Positions 34,861-64,000 of a stretch of DNA of 64,000 bases are shown piece after piece. Below the pieces are notes generated by a model. That model saw only the letters and a program-made list of their open reading frames with translations. It was not told the DNA's origin and did no database searches. Position 1 is the stretch's first letter, and the number at the start of each line of letters is the position of its first letter. A program made the position numbers and the translations under genes. Location of the stretch: positions 45,247,427 through 45,311,426 of the forward strand of contig NC_084472.1 of assembly GCF_027409185.1 (NCBI RefSeq), in the 5' to 3' direction. Source of the stretch: Cynocephalus volans (taxonomy: Eukaryota > Chordata > Mammalia > Dermoptera > Cynocephalidae).

Positions 34861-36876
34861 CCAATTTCAAAGAAACAATTGATAAGTCAGTTATCTTAGT
34901 AACTGCTAAAGGCACATAGTGAGGAAAGTGTCAACTAAAATTTACATACTAAAAAATAAAGATATCTAGTGCAGAGTTTAAACTTTTATGTTGAATCAAT
35001 TTAAATTAAAAATAATTACTGATTTCATGAAGTTGGAAAGTGTCTGACTTTAAAACTGCATAGAATAAAAATGCTAACAAAAGATTAAAGTTTCCCTAAA
35101 GATGCTTCTTATAGCCTTTACATACTAAGTTAAATAGAACAGATCTAAATATTGAGTAACCAATTACTGTGTTTCTTCATTGTTGTCTATAAATTACAGT
35201 TCCAGTGAAATACCGTTGTCTTTTGGAAAAGGGCTAAATCTGCCATTTCTTAGACTAAGTAGAATACTGTTCATGAGGTTCCTCCCCCATTTGTTCTAAC
35301 TGCCAAGCTTTGCTTCAGTGAGCCCTTGGCACCTAGTGATTAACGGTGACAGCAGAGAATAGCGACCCAAAGAGATGGAGAGAATAATGGTGTAAGACAG
35401 TATATAAGGACAGTAATCCATTGTTTTTGTGGCATCACTGTTTGTCAAAACTCCTTAACATTCTAACAAGGCATTTTTGGTTATCTTGAAGATTAAGGAC
35501 AGTCCTTACATGAGACTCAGTTTCAGACTAAAGTGCATAAAAAAGCAAATTATAGTTTTTAAACAACTTTGAGAAGTAGCCACTAACCCAGTTGTTTTAG
35601 ACTGGCTTTCCAAATGAAGTCAGCATATGGGTTGAGTGTGTCACAGATGTCAGTGATTGTGAAACCGTAACTGAAAGAAGGGAAGGTACAGCTCTGTACA
35701 CACACCCAAGAGGAGCCAGATATTCACTGTGGGCATACAGGGGATAACGCCAAAGACAACTGACTTGGACAGGACTGTTAGCAGTCTGAACCCAGCTGCC
35801 ATGCCTTGTGCTAGCCCCAGCAGGTGAGGAGATTGCTGAGCTCTAAGGGCTCAGTACAGAAAGTTGGTTAGGGCTGGGAATGTGTTGTGTTTCCAGAAGC
35901 CTTTAAGTCGGGTGGTTGGGTAAAAGAAGGTGGTGGTGGTGGAGTATTCTACCTCCAATTCATGGAGAAGTCTTTTCTCCATGTAATATAGAAGCTGTTC
36001 TTCTATGATTTGCCAATACCATGTGTTCCTGTCATGGGAATAGCACACAGTTATCGAGAAATATGGAAAAGATCGTAAAAAAATAGGTGGAAGAAAACAG
36101 GATTTTCTAATTGAATGTTCACTTTTGAGTCCAAAAAACCCTCAAAAAATAAAAAAATAAAAAATCTCTACAGGCAGCAAGCATCTAAGCCTGTTATAAT
36201 ATTATTGAATATTTTTTCAATTCTTATTTCGAAGCAGAGATATTTACAATGATTTTTATGTGGTAAATTTTTTAAATGTTGAAAATAACCTGAAAAGGGA
36301 AAGTTGAACCAAGCTATTTTCTTCTCCCTCTTATAAAAAACAAACTTTTGGATAAAAATTTAACAATTACTGGAACTGATTATTTTTAAAGGTTTTTCAA
36401 ACAATTTTATTCTCAAGCTGGTTTGTTTCCTTTACTATTTTGGTTGGTTGTCTGGAATTAGTAGTGCACTCTGTGAGGCTCTTATTGGAGGTTTAATGGC
36501 ATTAAGAGATTAAAAAATCAAACAAGTCCAGTATGAAAGCCTTTAATCTGTTAATAAAACAAGAGTTTTCTTTTCTAATATTTAGCTTATATAGATTTTT
36601 GTGAAAGTTTTGTTTGCATGGACTAACATCAGAAACAATATTTTTCCACTTTGCTCACATTTGAAGTTAGGACCAGCAGCATTTTTAGCATGACTCTTCC
36701 ATAAACCCAAGACTCCACAGAAAGGTTTGAGCACTTTAGGGGATTGGGTCTTCTAATTTTGCTTCAGAAACCAATAGTCAAAATGTTTGGTCTGGAGGTG
36801 AATTACACCACTGTCTCTGTATCACTGGCCAATAAAAATACTTTGGGGAAATTTCTCAGAAGGCACAGGGCCAATA

Positions 36877-36961
36877 TGCGGGTACTTCAAAAAGTTCATG
36901 TAAAAAAGTGGAATAAAAAGATAATATGAATCTTTCCATGAACTTTTTGAAGACCCCCTCA
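36877..36961. mobile_element. Palindromic mini-transposon, copy 2
   Basis: 85 bp, flanked by TA on both sides (36,875-36,876 and 36,962-36,963). The ends TGCGGGTACTTCAAAAAG and CTTTTTGAAGACCCCCTCA are inverted repeats, and GTTCATG/CATGAAC continues the pairing. The TA duplication fits a Tc1/mariner-type MITE. Confidence 0.8.
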
Positions 36962-37471
36962 TATTTTTGTTCTTAAAACATCTCACCACAAACTCATCCA
37001 CACCTATGGTTTGTCAACCTAGGGAAATGTTGGTATATGGATGGTCATTAGTACCATTATTTGTTAAAAGTCCTTTGAAGGCAATTTATGTAACTTACAT
37101 ATTATTAATATTTTAATTTAGGTATTCTCCAGTTATATACAAAGATCAAAACTAGGCAGCTTCCATTTTATAGAACTGGCACCTTTTATATGGCCATGGG
37201 GACATCTTGGTGGCTGTAGATTACGATGTGTACTTCTATAGACTGAAATCAAACTTAATATCTTCCATATTTCAAGTGTTTTTATTCTGAGCAGTAGGTA
37301 CAAAAAATGACAGGTATGTCTTATTCTGTATAGTTCAGCCCTCTCCACAGGCTCACAATCTCTGTTTTGATCCACTTTTATCAGATTTAACAGATCCTTG
37401 AATTCATTTAATTGTATATACTTTCTTCTTATTCTCATTAAGAATCAAGCTAATGTTGGAAATGTGCATCT

Positions 37472-45850
<8,379 letters not shown>

Positions 45851-46420
45851 TTAAATGAACATGACTTTTGAATTTTAAAGAATATATGATATTGGTACAA
45901 GAGCATAACCCTCTTTAGACAAGACCCGCAATGTAGATGGAGCTGGAATGATGTACGTTAGCAATCTACATCCAGCAAACAAGCTGCTTGGTGGAGCTGG
46001 GCCCTTTTACCTATACACCCACCCACCCTCTTCATATGCTTGGTGGCTTATAGATAATGAGGAGTTTAGAAAATTGTTGCCTGAAATCCTCAGTCTCTTA
46101 AATTTAAGCTTTCTTCAGAAGAGTTCTGAGGGTCCCTTAAGCTTGGTGTTTTATGGGTTTACCACATTATTTTTCTAACTGAGCAAAAGGGATCAGAGAG
46201 TTACTGGAAAACAGTAGCTGTGGCATCTTGTTTTACAGACCAAAGTGGTCTTTGGTTCATCCAGCAACATCCCATCAGCTGCCACTTCAGAATTTTATCA
46301 TTAGGGGTATACAGAGGCTAGGAGTGTGACATTAAAAAAATAGCCACTGGCAAGACCAGATGTGAAATGGAAGTTGGGCTTGCTCTGGCTACCATGGTTG
46401 ATAGAGGCACAGAATGCTCA

Positions 46421-46645
<225 letters not shown>

Positions 46646-46770
46646 TCACTGGGATGAGAACCCCTGTTGTGTCTCATGGTCTTGTTGCAAAGAATGTCAT
46701 CATTCTCCTCACTTTATTATCTCACGTGGTTAAAAACTTGAAAAGTGCCTGGCACTCAGTAACTATTTGT

Positions 46771-46814
46771 TGAATGAAGAATGAATGAATGAATGAATGA
46801 ATGAATGAATGAAT
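46771..46814 (+). repeat. (GAAT)n microsatellite
   Basis: About ten GAAT units follow a short MIR-like end (agtgcctggcactcagtaac tatttgttgaatg). It is a common origin of such tetranucleotide runs. Confidence 0.9.
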
Positions 46815-47243
46815 AGTTGCTTAAAATCAAGCAAAGATGAAACACCTGAAGTGTCTGTATAAGTAATGGGGAAAAAAGGTATTAAATATATTGAAAACAA
46901 TTTGTATTTAACATTCACAAACATTTATACTTTTATGTGAGCCTTCATGCCTCTTAACTTATTGATTTTTCTCTCTGACCTATCCACATTGTATATGCAG
47001 TCTTGAGAGTATGTAAACGTCTTGAAGCTTTGAACTAATATGTTTACCCAGTCACCATCTTAGTGTTTGATGAACTTAACCCACAAACAAAAAGGTGATG
47101 GATTTGAGTCACCTACTAACTTTGACAGGGACGATCAGATTTGGATTTCATTTTTGGAAACAACCAGCTTGTGTTCTGATTCTAGCTGGTGTTGGCAGGG
47201 GCCAACTCTGTCCATGTCGTTGGAGTGACAGGCGTCTCTCTTA

Positions 47244-47618
<375 letters not shown>

Positions 47619-47720
47619 TTAGCAATGATACCATCCTGAAGTGTACAATGTCGACATGCTCAGCAACTTAACCATAATTGGCAAAGAATTTCAGTGTTGG
47701 TCTTTACATGGAATAAAATA

Positions 47721-47826
47721 ACTAAAAAAAAAAATTTTTTTTTGGTGGCTGGTCAGTACAGAGATCCAAACCCTTGACCTTGGTGTTACCACACTCTAAC
47801 CAACTGTGCTAACTGGCTAGCCCTCT
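47721..47826 (-). repeat. tRNA-Ile-type SINE with near-perfect duplication
   Basis: On plus it reads ggtggctggtcagtacagag, then cccttgaccttggtgttacc and ctctaaccaactgtgctaac. The A tail appears as T/A runs at 47,725-47,744. Flanks catggaataaaat and tatgaaataaaat are a diverged target duplication. Confidence 0.8.
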
Positions 47827-48084
47827 ATATGAAATAAAATGGCCATGGACCAGATTTTCACTTAAAGTTATTGGTGATAGGACAAAGATAATGGGCATGA
47901 ACCAACAAGCTCGATTCTGTGCTGCCTGTGTTGAGAGCACAAAGTTCAAGAAGTGAGCAATTTGAGTGTAGTGAGTACTGGCCCAGCCACTGACTATGTA
48001 AATATTAGGTTAGTTGGTCTGTATATCTATTGGGCAATGGTTATATATGTGCAGGGTATTTTATGTACAGTATCTCTTTCAATC

Positions 48085-48240
48085 TTCCAACAGACCTATG
48101 AGGTACTACCCATTTTATTGATAAGGAAATTGAGGCATAAAGAGGTTAAATAATTTGCTTAAAATTATACTACTAAGTGGGCAGGGCCAGGATCTGAGCC
48201 CAGGTCTGTCTACCTCCAGAACTGGTGCTATTAACCATCC
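48085..48240 (-). repeat. MIR SINE
   Basis: The reverse MIR core is cccattttattgataaggaa, ggcataaagaggttaaataa, then ctgagcccaggtctgtctac and gtgctattaacca. Confidence 0.9.
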
Positions 48241-48825
48241 CATTATTCTGAATTAGGAGGTATCTCCAGCCTAGGATGTCAGTTCTTTCTCTGTCTGGCA
48301 CCTTATAAGAAAATTGCCATACAGAAAGAAGGATCCGGATTGAACCTTAGCCCAAGGGATATGTATTTCTGGATTGGTCCTACTTGGAATTCACCTATAC
48401 CCTACTTCTGTTGTAAGACCCAAGGAAAGCATTATACACAGTCCAGGTACAGTTTCCTCCCAGTGAGTGATGTAGATACACATCACTTTTCTTTTCACTT
48501 AAAATATAACTGCTCTTATTTTTAAATTCTGATTTTGTGCTCAGTGCCCAAGTATACTGCTGTGTACAAAGTGAGTGCTCAATAAATATTTATTACATGA
48601 ATGCTTACTGCTGTGTTCTTTCACATGAACACTCTTAATGCTTTTTTTTTCATGAATAAAGTATGTAATGGGCAAGAGGATTTTTTTCACTGAATATACA
48701 TTTATACCTTTTGAATTTATATTTATTACCTATTAAAATTAATCTATCTTGGGAAAAAATAATACAATGTATTACAGAAAAAGAGATGAAGGAAAAACCG
48801 TCTATACTGTCACAACCCTACATCA

Positions 48826-50215
<1,390 letters not shown>

Positions 50216-50233
50216 TGAAATGAAGGCCACTTC

Positions 50234-51480
50234 TTGCGGCCACCACCAGCCAGCTGGGTGGGGGAAAGATGCTGCCGGAGGTTGTGGCTGAGAAACGTTC
50301 AGATCAGTTATGGGAAATCTTTCTGCTTTCTTCCTGTGGTCTTACCACATCCCCACGGTCCCCCATGGTGGGGAGCTCCAGAGAGATGCAAAGTAATAGT
50401 CTGGGACAGGGAGGCAGACAGAGCCATGAAGAGGGAAAGGGATGAGGGATGAAAGAAGAGAAGAGACTGAGATAGGAGGGAAGAAGAGGAGTTGTGGAGA
50501 GATGGGACTCAACAGAGGGTGCTCCACCTAGATTGGGATATCTGGGCTAAACCCAGAGCAGAACCATAGAAACGTCATTCAGCACCCACACCTCCAACAC
50601 CACCCATGTGGCTGTTCACAGTGATATTTTACTTCTACCTGTGTCTAAAAATTCAGAATATCTAACCATCCTGACTAAAAACCTATTGCACAAAAAGAGA
50701 TAAAAGCTTTGAATAGTCCCTGCATTGACAATATCAACCATTCCTGTCTTGAAGGTCATGCCTCCTTTTGTGAGCATCTTTTTTCTTTCTCTTCTCTGTC
50801 ACATTCAGTCCTTCACCTTCTGACTTTTTTTTATTGGTTATGAATATTCATGAGATATGAAGCTGATTGTCACCCCTTGTGCCCAAGATGTGAAGGCCAG
50901 ATTCATACTGGCAGCATGCCCATTACCACAAATTGTGTTTGTACCCCGTGTCCCCCACCCAATTATCCCCATCCTCCCTCCCCTTCCCATTATCCCCCCA
51001 CCCTCCACTTTTTATCCCAAGGCATACTCTCTCCCTCTGCAAGCCCAATGCACCACTGTGGTCTTCCTTTCCTGTGGAGTATACATAAAGTAAATGTATT
51101 TCACAGAGCCTGGTTTTTGAAAGCCTTGCAGTTTCAAATGTTAACCTTGCAAAGAAAAGGAAATTTTCTCTAGGCTATAGTCTCTGTTGTAAGATAAAGA
51201 ATTGTAACACAGCGAGGTTGCTGGCTCAAAGACAGACAGGTTATTGATTGATATGTAAAGATACTGGGAAATTGCTGTAAGAAGAGAATGTTTGCTAAGA
51301 TCAAGCTAACTTTTTGAAAATTGTATTATGGAATGTCACCTTGCTTGTTTTACTGAATGTTACCAGCTTCTATTGTTAAACTTGTTAAACTATACTTAGC
51401 AAAAACCCCATCTATGTTCTCGTGCTGTAACTTCCTGGTCTGGAGAATAAATGCAGGAAATTAACCAAAAAAAAAAAAAA
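50234..51480 (+). mobile_element. L1-mobilised retrocopy of a transcript ending in an LTR-like sequence
   Basis: 1,247 bp flanked by the perfect 18-bp direct repeat TGAAATGAAGGCCACTTC (50,216-50,233 and 51,481-51,498). The insert ends in 14 A (51,467-51,480), 15 bases after an AATAAA (51,446-51,451). These are the marks of L1-driven retroposition of a polyadenylated RNA. The last 300 bp (ctgtaacttcctggtctgga and upstream) look like R-U5 of a retroviral LTR. I find no coding frame with a known domain in the rest and do not know the source transcript. Confidence 0.85.
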
Positions 51481-51498
51481 TGAAATGAAGGCCACTTC

Positions 51499-54289
<2,791 letters not shown>

Positions 54290-54441
54290 CTTCAGGACTT
54301 TCTTGATACCATTGATGGTGGAGGTGAGCAAGGAATGCACCTTGAGGTCGTTGTTGGTGTAGTCTGCATGCCTTATGCACATGTAGAGAATGTAGGCGGG
54401 GAGACAGGGCACTGTCCCGGACAGCATCTGGGGCTTCAGCT
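54290..54441 (-). CDS. MYO5B: MYO5B exon, residues about 1487-1537
   Basis: 152 nt complete Glu1487 and encode [40 protein letters not shown] and [10 protein letters not shown]. The acceptor is gcccttag and the donor is gtgagt. It is the first part of the folded globular tail. Confidence 0.97.
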
Positions 54442-57400
54442 CTAAGGGCAATGACAGCAGCAACAGCGAGAGTCAGATATAGCGCACCCTGGGGGCTGTC
54501 AGAATCCTCGTGGGAAGTAAAAATGTTTTCAGTATTTCCCTGCAGCTTATCTAGAAATAGATCTCCCATGGGGGTTGGGAGAGAAGCAGAGAGAAGCTGC
54601 CTGGGATATGCAAACTCCTCTGACCCAGACTACCAGTTGTTTCAGACATGGTTGTTAAAAAGCAAAAGCAAAAGCAAATGCAACCATGTAGCACTACAGC
54701 ATTGACACAGGCTCCTTCCTGATGCTTCACTCCTTACAACACGGAAAAGAACTCACGAGCTTACAAGTTATGCAATGACCACAGTCCTCAGCTAAGAGGG
54801 CCCCAATCCAGGGCGAGATCAGTGGGGTGAGAACTCCTGATTCCTGGCACCCCCACTTCCTACTGTGGGCACAGAGCCAGATTGCGAGGGCACAGTGCCG
54901 GACTGCAGGGCTGGCCCCATGTGAACTGGGCAAACTGCATGTTCCTAACAACACAGCCAATCTGCTAAGGGCTGGGAAGGCTGGAGCAACCTCAGGCCCA
55001 TTTGGTGGTCTCTTTGGGAACACATTACCTGGCAGCACTTGTCCAGATGCCACAGCCAAATAGATCAAGCAGGCCCCTGGCTGACCACAGCTACACTCCC
55101 CTCTCCCCAGTGCCACCACTGGCAGCAGCCTCTCACTCCCCGCCACCGCTCTCTTCTGTGTCCCACAATTCCCACTGGCCCTTCCCTGCTAAAGCCCCTG
55201 GAGGGCCAGGGAGAATCTGCCAGACTGCTTTCTGTGCCAGAGTGTGCCAGGGGAGCAATGAACCAGGCTTTAAGCACTGAGTTGTGGAAGCCCACAAAGC
55301 AGGAAGAAAGGCCTGGCATAAAAACAAGATGACAGGTGAGAGCAGATGGCAGACTCAGGCCCCAGGGCTCTCACTGTGGCCCAGGCTGCATCCCAGCATG
55401 TGACCTTCACTCAATATCCCCATGCAGACTACGCACAGTCTGTCCTGCCTTGGAAAGTTCTACTGTGATTGAACAAGGCTTGCTTGGGCTCCCCAGCTAA
55501 ATGTTAGCATCTTGTTAGCAACCAAGCAGTGGGTGGTAGGGGGTCAGGGAACCAAGACTACTTTTCTCTCTCCACCATGCCAACTAGCTAGTGCTGGGCA
55601 CCTAAGAGGTGGTCAATCAGTCTTGGCATTCGTTTGGATGGGGTCTTTGGAGAGAAGATGACTGGGTGCTTTTCCTAGGCAGCTCAGCAGGAGCTGACCT
55701 GCCTGAGGCCACCTGAGCAGTGACAGCAGGCAGAAGCCACCTTGTCTGGCACAAGCAGTCTTACTTAACTTATTAAGCAGTCTTACTTATTTAACTGTGA
55801 TGCTGAGAACTTTGAGTTTCACTCACCAGAGATTAAAGTTTTGTTCCTAACTGTTTGACAAGATGCAGCCTATTTAAGAAAGTTTAAAATGAACTTACAT
55901 GATGTTTAACTGTTGAACAATTGTAGAGGAAAATAACCTTTGTAAGAGAGCAAAATCCTCAGTAATAAGGAGGCTACTGAAAACACCCAACCGAACAGCT
56001 GTAGCAAAATCTGTTCTAAGCAGAAGTCATGCTCCATTCTCCCTGTATCCCTCAGCCCTCGGCACAGTGCTCAGAAGCGTGGGACCTCAATAACCTTATA
56101 TAAATGTCACTAAAATAATGTTTACCTCTTATCTGAGCTTCAAATACCTTTGCAAAAGCTAGTACACTTCTTTGAATTCCTCACGTTTGAGAGGAGTTTT
56201 GCAGCTTTAACGCAGCACTTGCACCTCTGTCATACTTCACGTGCTAGGGCAGGCAGGGTTGGTATCCCCATTTTACAGGTGGGAACACTAAGACACCACA
56301 GAGAAGAGAGCTAGTGGGTCAGGGCCCAGAGGATCAGACTACCACAGAGTCCTCCTTTTTTCACGCAGGTCTCTCTCCTCTAAGACTCTTCTAGCTCTGC
56401 AGGGGGCTGCTGGAATGGCATAGAGCCAGACTGGGCCTGAGACCAGAGGGGAGGGAGCCAGTACAAGTGGCAAAGCAGGCTCTGGGCTGGTGAGGAAGCA
56501 GCTCCCAAGATCCCTGTACAACAGCCCCAGAAGGCAGCGTCCCCCTCCCAATGCACATGGAATTGCTGTGGCACAAAGCTGAGCAACCTGCAAATAGACA
56601 CATACTCTCTCCCCACTTGCTGAGCAGCCAGGAGGGGAGTAGGAGGCTCCCCTTTTGACTTAACAGGGAAAATTCTCCCTCTCGGCTGCTGGGGTGGAGG
56701 ATCTTGCCATTTTGAGGACCTAACCAGGGAGGGGGGATTCTGCTAAGTGGCTCTCACAGCTGCCTGGTAACCCTGGGGAGCTATGGGTCAGGCAGCCAGC
56801 CTTGACCCAGCCCCATGGCTAGATGAGGAATGGCAGGTGAATGCAGGGACAGTAAAGACCAGCCCTGAGACCTTCCATGATGGGACCAGGGTGACCCTAG
56901 GCACTCTGCATGCAGGAACTCAGTGCTCCTTAGAGCCTGACGAGCATGTGAACTGCCTGGCATCTTGCTATGCACATTCTGATTTGGGAGGCCTGTGGTG
57001 GAACTTGAGATTTTGTGTTTCTTCCCAACTTCCATGCTGATCCAGGGAAGATGCTGTGAGCAATAATATGTTAATCCCCCAACTCCATGCTATTGGTACA
57101 ACCCTTTTCCCCACATGGCTAGGAAGGAGAGGAGCCAAGTCTGAACACAGGCCATCTGATTCCAGTTGCCTAGCTCTTACGTGCTACTATCACACAGCAC
57201 TTCTCAACTGTAAAGTGCTACACAAACAGAAGCAATGTGAATCCTTGGTCCACTACTTACCAAGCATGTTCCTAGAATGAGTCTCAGTTTCCTCCAGAGT
57301 AAAATGAGAATGGAGTAGCTTCTACTTAAAGGGAGGATTAAATGGGGTGACAAGGATAATGTGTTTGGCACAGAACCTTCTCAGGTTCTGTGGATGTGCT

Positions 57401-57728
57401 CCAAAAGTGTGAGCTGCTACCACTGCCAATGCACTGTTGCCCATACAGAGCTTTACTAAGGAATGGGGACAGTGGCTGCCACTGGGGTGACTGTGGGGCA
57501 GGTGGGACCCACGTGGGCAGCTCCTCCCATCTCTGCCTCTACTTTCCTGCATTTATGTTCGTCTGCACTTGGTCGGGTCCAATTTGTATCTGGAGTAGCA
57601 GTGGGTGGTTAGCAGGAGCAGCAGCTGGAGACCGGAGGTGGGTGGTAGAGGATGAGAAAGCGTGGGGAGTGGGAGGGTGAGGGGGTCTGTGGTAGTGCAA
57701 GGCCAAGTAGAGGACAGTGGGTCCTGAC
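54442..57728 (-). other. MYO5B intron, no gene seen
   Basis: Intron with moderate GC. A MIR-like stretch lies at about 56,190-56,340 (tccccattttacaggtggga), minus orientation. Multiple overlapping open frames (54.7-57.0 kb) are explained by GC content. Confidence 0.4.
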
Positions 57729-57872
57729 CTGTCACTAGGTTCCGAATGAGGAGGGCCTCGTCTTCCTTGTGGTATTCCAGCATGCCCTGGAAGTCCTTCT
57801 CTTTCCTCTGGACGGTGACCTGCCTGGTGAGCTCATGGCGCTTCCTCTCACTCTGGGCCAATGCCTGGGCAG
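57729..57872 (-). CDS. MYO5B: MYO5B exon, residues about 1439-1487
   Basis: 144 nt encode [37 protein letters not shown] and [10 protein letters not shown]. The acceptor is gctcag and the donor is gtcagg. It is the border between the distal coiled coil and the globular tail; [11 protein letters not shown] is highly conserved among class V myosins. Confidence 0.97.
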
Positions 57873-63129
<5,257 letters not shown>

Positions 63130-63600
63130 ACGGCCACCAACAAGCCCTCCCATTACTCCTCTCATCAAGAGGTGTGGTCTCTTCCCACTATATCTGGCCT
63201 AGCCGTGCGATCTGTTCTAATTGGTAGCATGTGGCAGAGCGACACAGCTGGTTCCGGGACTAGGCCTTATGAGGCCTGGCAGCTTCTGCGTTGCTCCTCT
63301 TGGAAGCCAGTGCCATGTAAAGCAGCTCAGGCTAGGCTAGCAACTGCTGAGAGCATGCGGAGAAGCATGGTCCTTGCAAGGGAGAAACGAGGGCTCTGCT
63401 GACAGCCAGTACCAGGCCTCGGACGCAGTAGTGAGGCTGTCTTGGATCTTTCAGCCCCAGTCAGGGGGCCCCACCCAAGACCACATGGAGCAGAGACAAG
63501 CTGTTCCCACTGAGCCCTGCCAGAATTCCTAACCCACACATTAGTGGCTGCTATTTGAAGCCACTAAGTTTTAAGCCACTTCATTCTACAAAGAAAGATA
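63130..63600 (+). mobile_element. MLT1-type MaLR LTR
   Basis: The 3' part is characteristic: ccacatggagcagagacaag, then gccagaattcctaacccaca and gaagccactaagttttaagc. The 5' part includes tggtctcttcccactatatc. It is an old ERVL-MaLR LTR with approximate ends. Confidence 0.65.
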
Positions 63601-63749
63601 TTTCAGTGATCTGTCACCAGCAGACTGGGGATTTCTAGAATCGCTGTTCCTGCTATAGGGCTAAGGACATAAGCCTTGTCCATTTGGCTAAAGGCCATCT
63701 CTGATCCATTTTCTTCCAGAACATGACTTCCCAGAGCTGGGATCCACTA

Positions 63750-63998
<249 letters not shown>

Positions 63999-64000
63999 CC

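Larger units (their letters stand above)
33585..37471 (-). other. MYO5B: MYO5B 3'UTR (inferred extent)
   Basis: This is mostly unique sequence of about 3.9 kb from the stop codon to the candidate poly(A) signals. As I recall, MYO5B has a 3'UTR of several kilobases, which fits. It contains two palindromic mini-transposons (34,780 and 36,877) and a small (GGT)n run at 35,929-35,942. The left end is not proven. Confidence 0.5.

Overview
This is a window of mammalian nuclear DNA. It holds two neighbouring protein genes on the minus strand, a small Cajal-body RNA gene on the plus strand, and a dense load of retrotransposons. The exons translate to the mitochondrial 3-ketoacyl-CoA thiolase ACAA2 (3,733-28,340) and to the C-terminal third of the unconventional myosin MYO5B (33.6 kb to the right edge). 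This gene order matches human 18q21.1 as I know it. The lineage-specific SINEs are built on a tRNA-Ile-like head with direct-repeat flanks and A tails. That resembles the CYN SINEs of colugos (Dermoptera), so a colugo-like placental is my best guess, but this rests on memory of the family and was not searched.

Layout: 1-2,330 is the 5' part of an L1 on the minus strand, cut by the window edge. 3,733-28,340 is ACAA2 exons 7 to 1, coding residues 1-295; the last exons lie off the left edge. ACAA2 introns 2-7 hold MIR, old L1, Tigger, LTR and SINE copies. Intron 2 also contains a nearly full-length L1 (12,928 to about 20,975) that carries a MaLR provirus-like element (14,540-16,971) inside it. 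28.26-29.43 kb is a CpG island that serves ACAA2 to the left and SCARNA17 (mgU12-22/U4-8) to the right. 29.4-33.4 kb is intergenic and repeat-rich, and includes a retroposed 5' tRNA half. 33.6-37.6 kb is the MYO5B last exon with a long 3'UTR. 37.6-64 kb is MYO5B introns with nine more coding exons, an old L1 (38.06-42.74 kb) and a retrocopy with a poly(A) tail (50,234-51,480).

All 17 coding exons were placed by translation, by GT/AG splice sites and by phase agreement from exon to exon. Counting residues gives ACAA2 residues 1-295 with the nucleophile at Cys92. It gives MYO5B residues about 1342-1848, with the two residues known to contact RAB11 at the human numbers. Both genes therefore look intact as far as they are visible. 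ACAA2 (fatty-acid beta-oxidation), MYO5B (RAB11/RAB8 recycling-endosome transport) and SCARNA17 (snRNA 2'-O-methylation) do not form a pathway; they only share a locus.

I found no undescribed coding system. The most interesting signals are mobile-element events: a 38-bp tRNA half with a perfect 15-bp target duplication, an L1-mobilised transcript that ends in what looks like a retroviral LTR, palindromic mini-transposons inside the MYO5B 3'UTR, a rather young MaLR with a 279-codon open frame, and two unrelated tandem-monomer L1 promoters.
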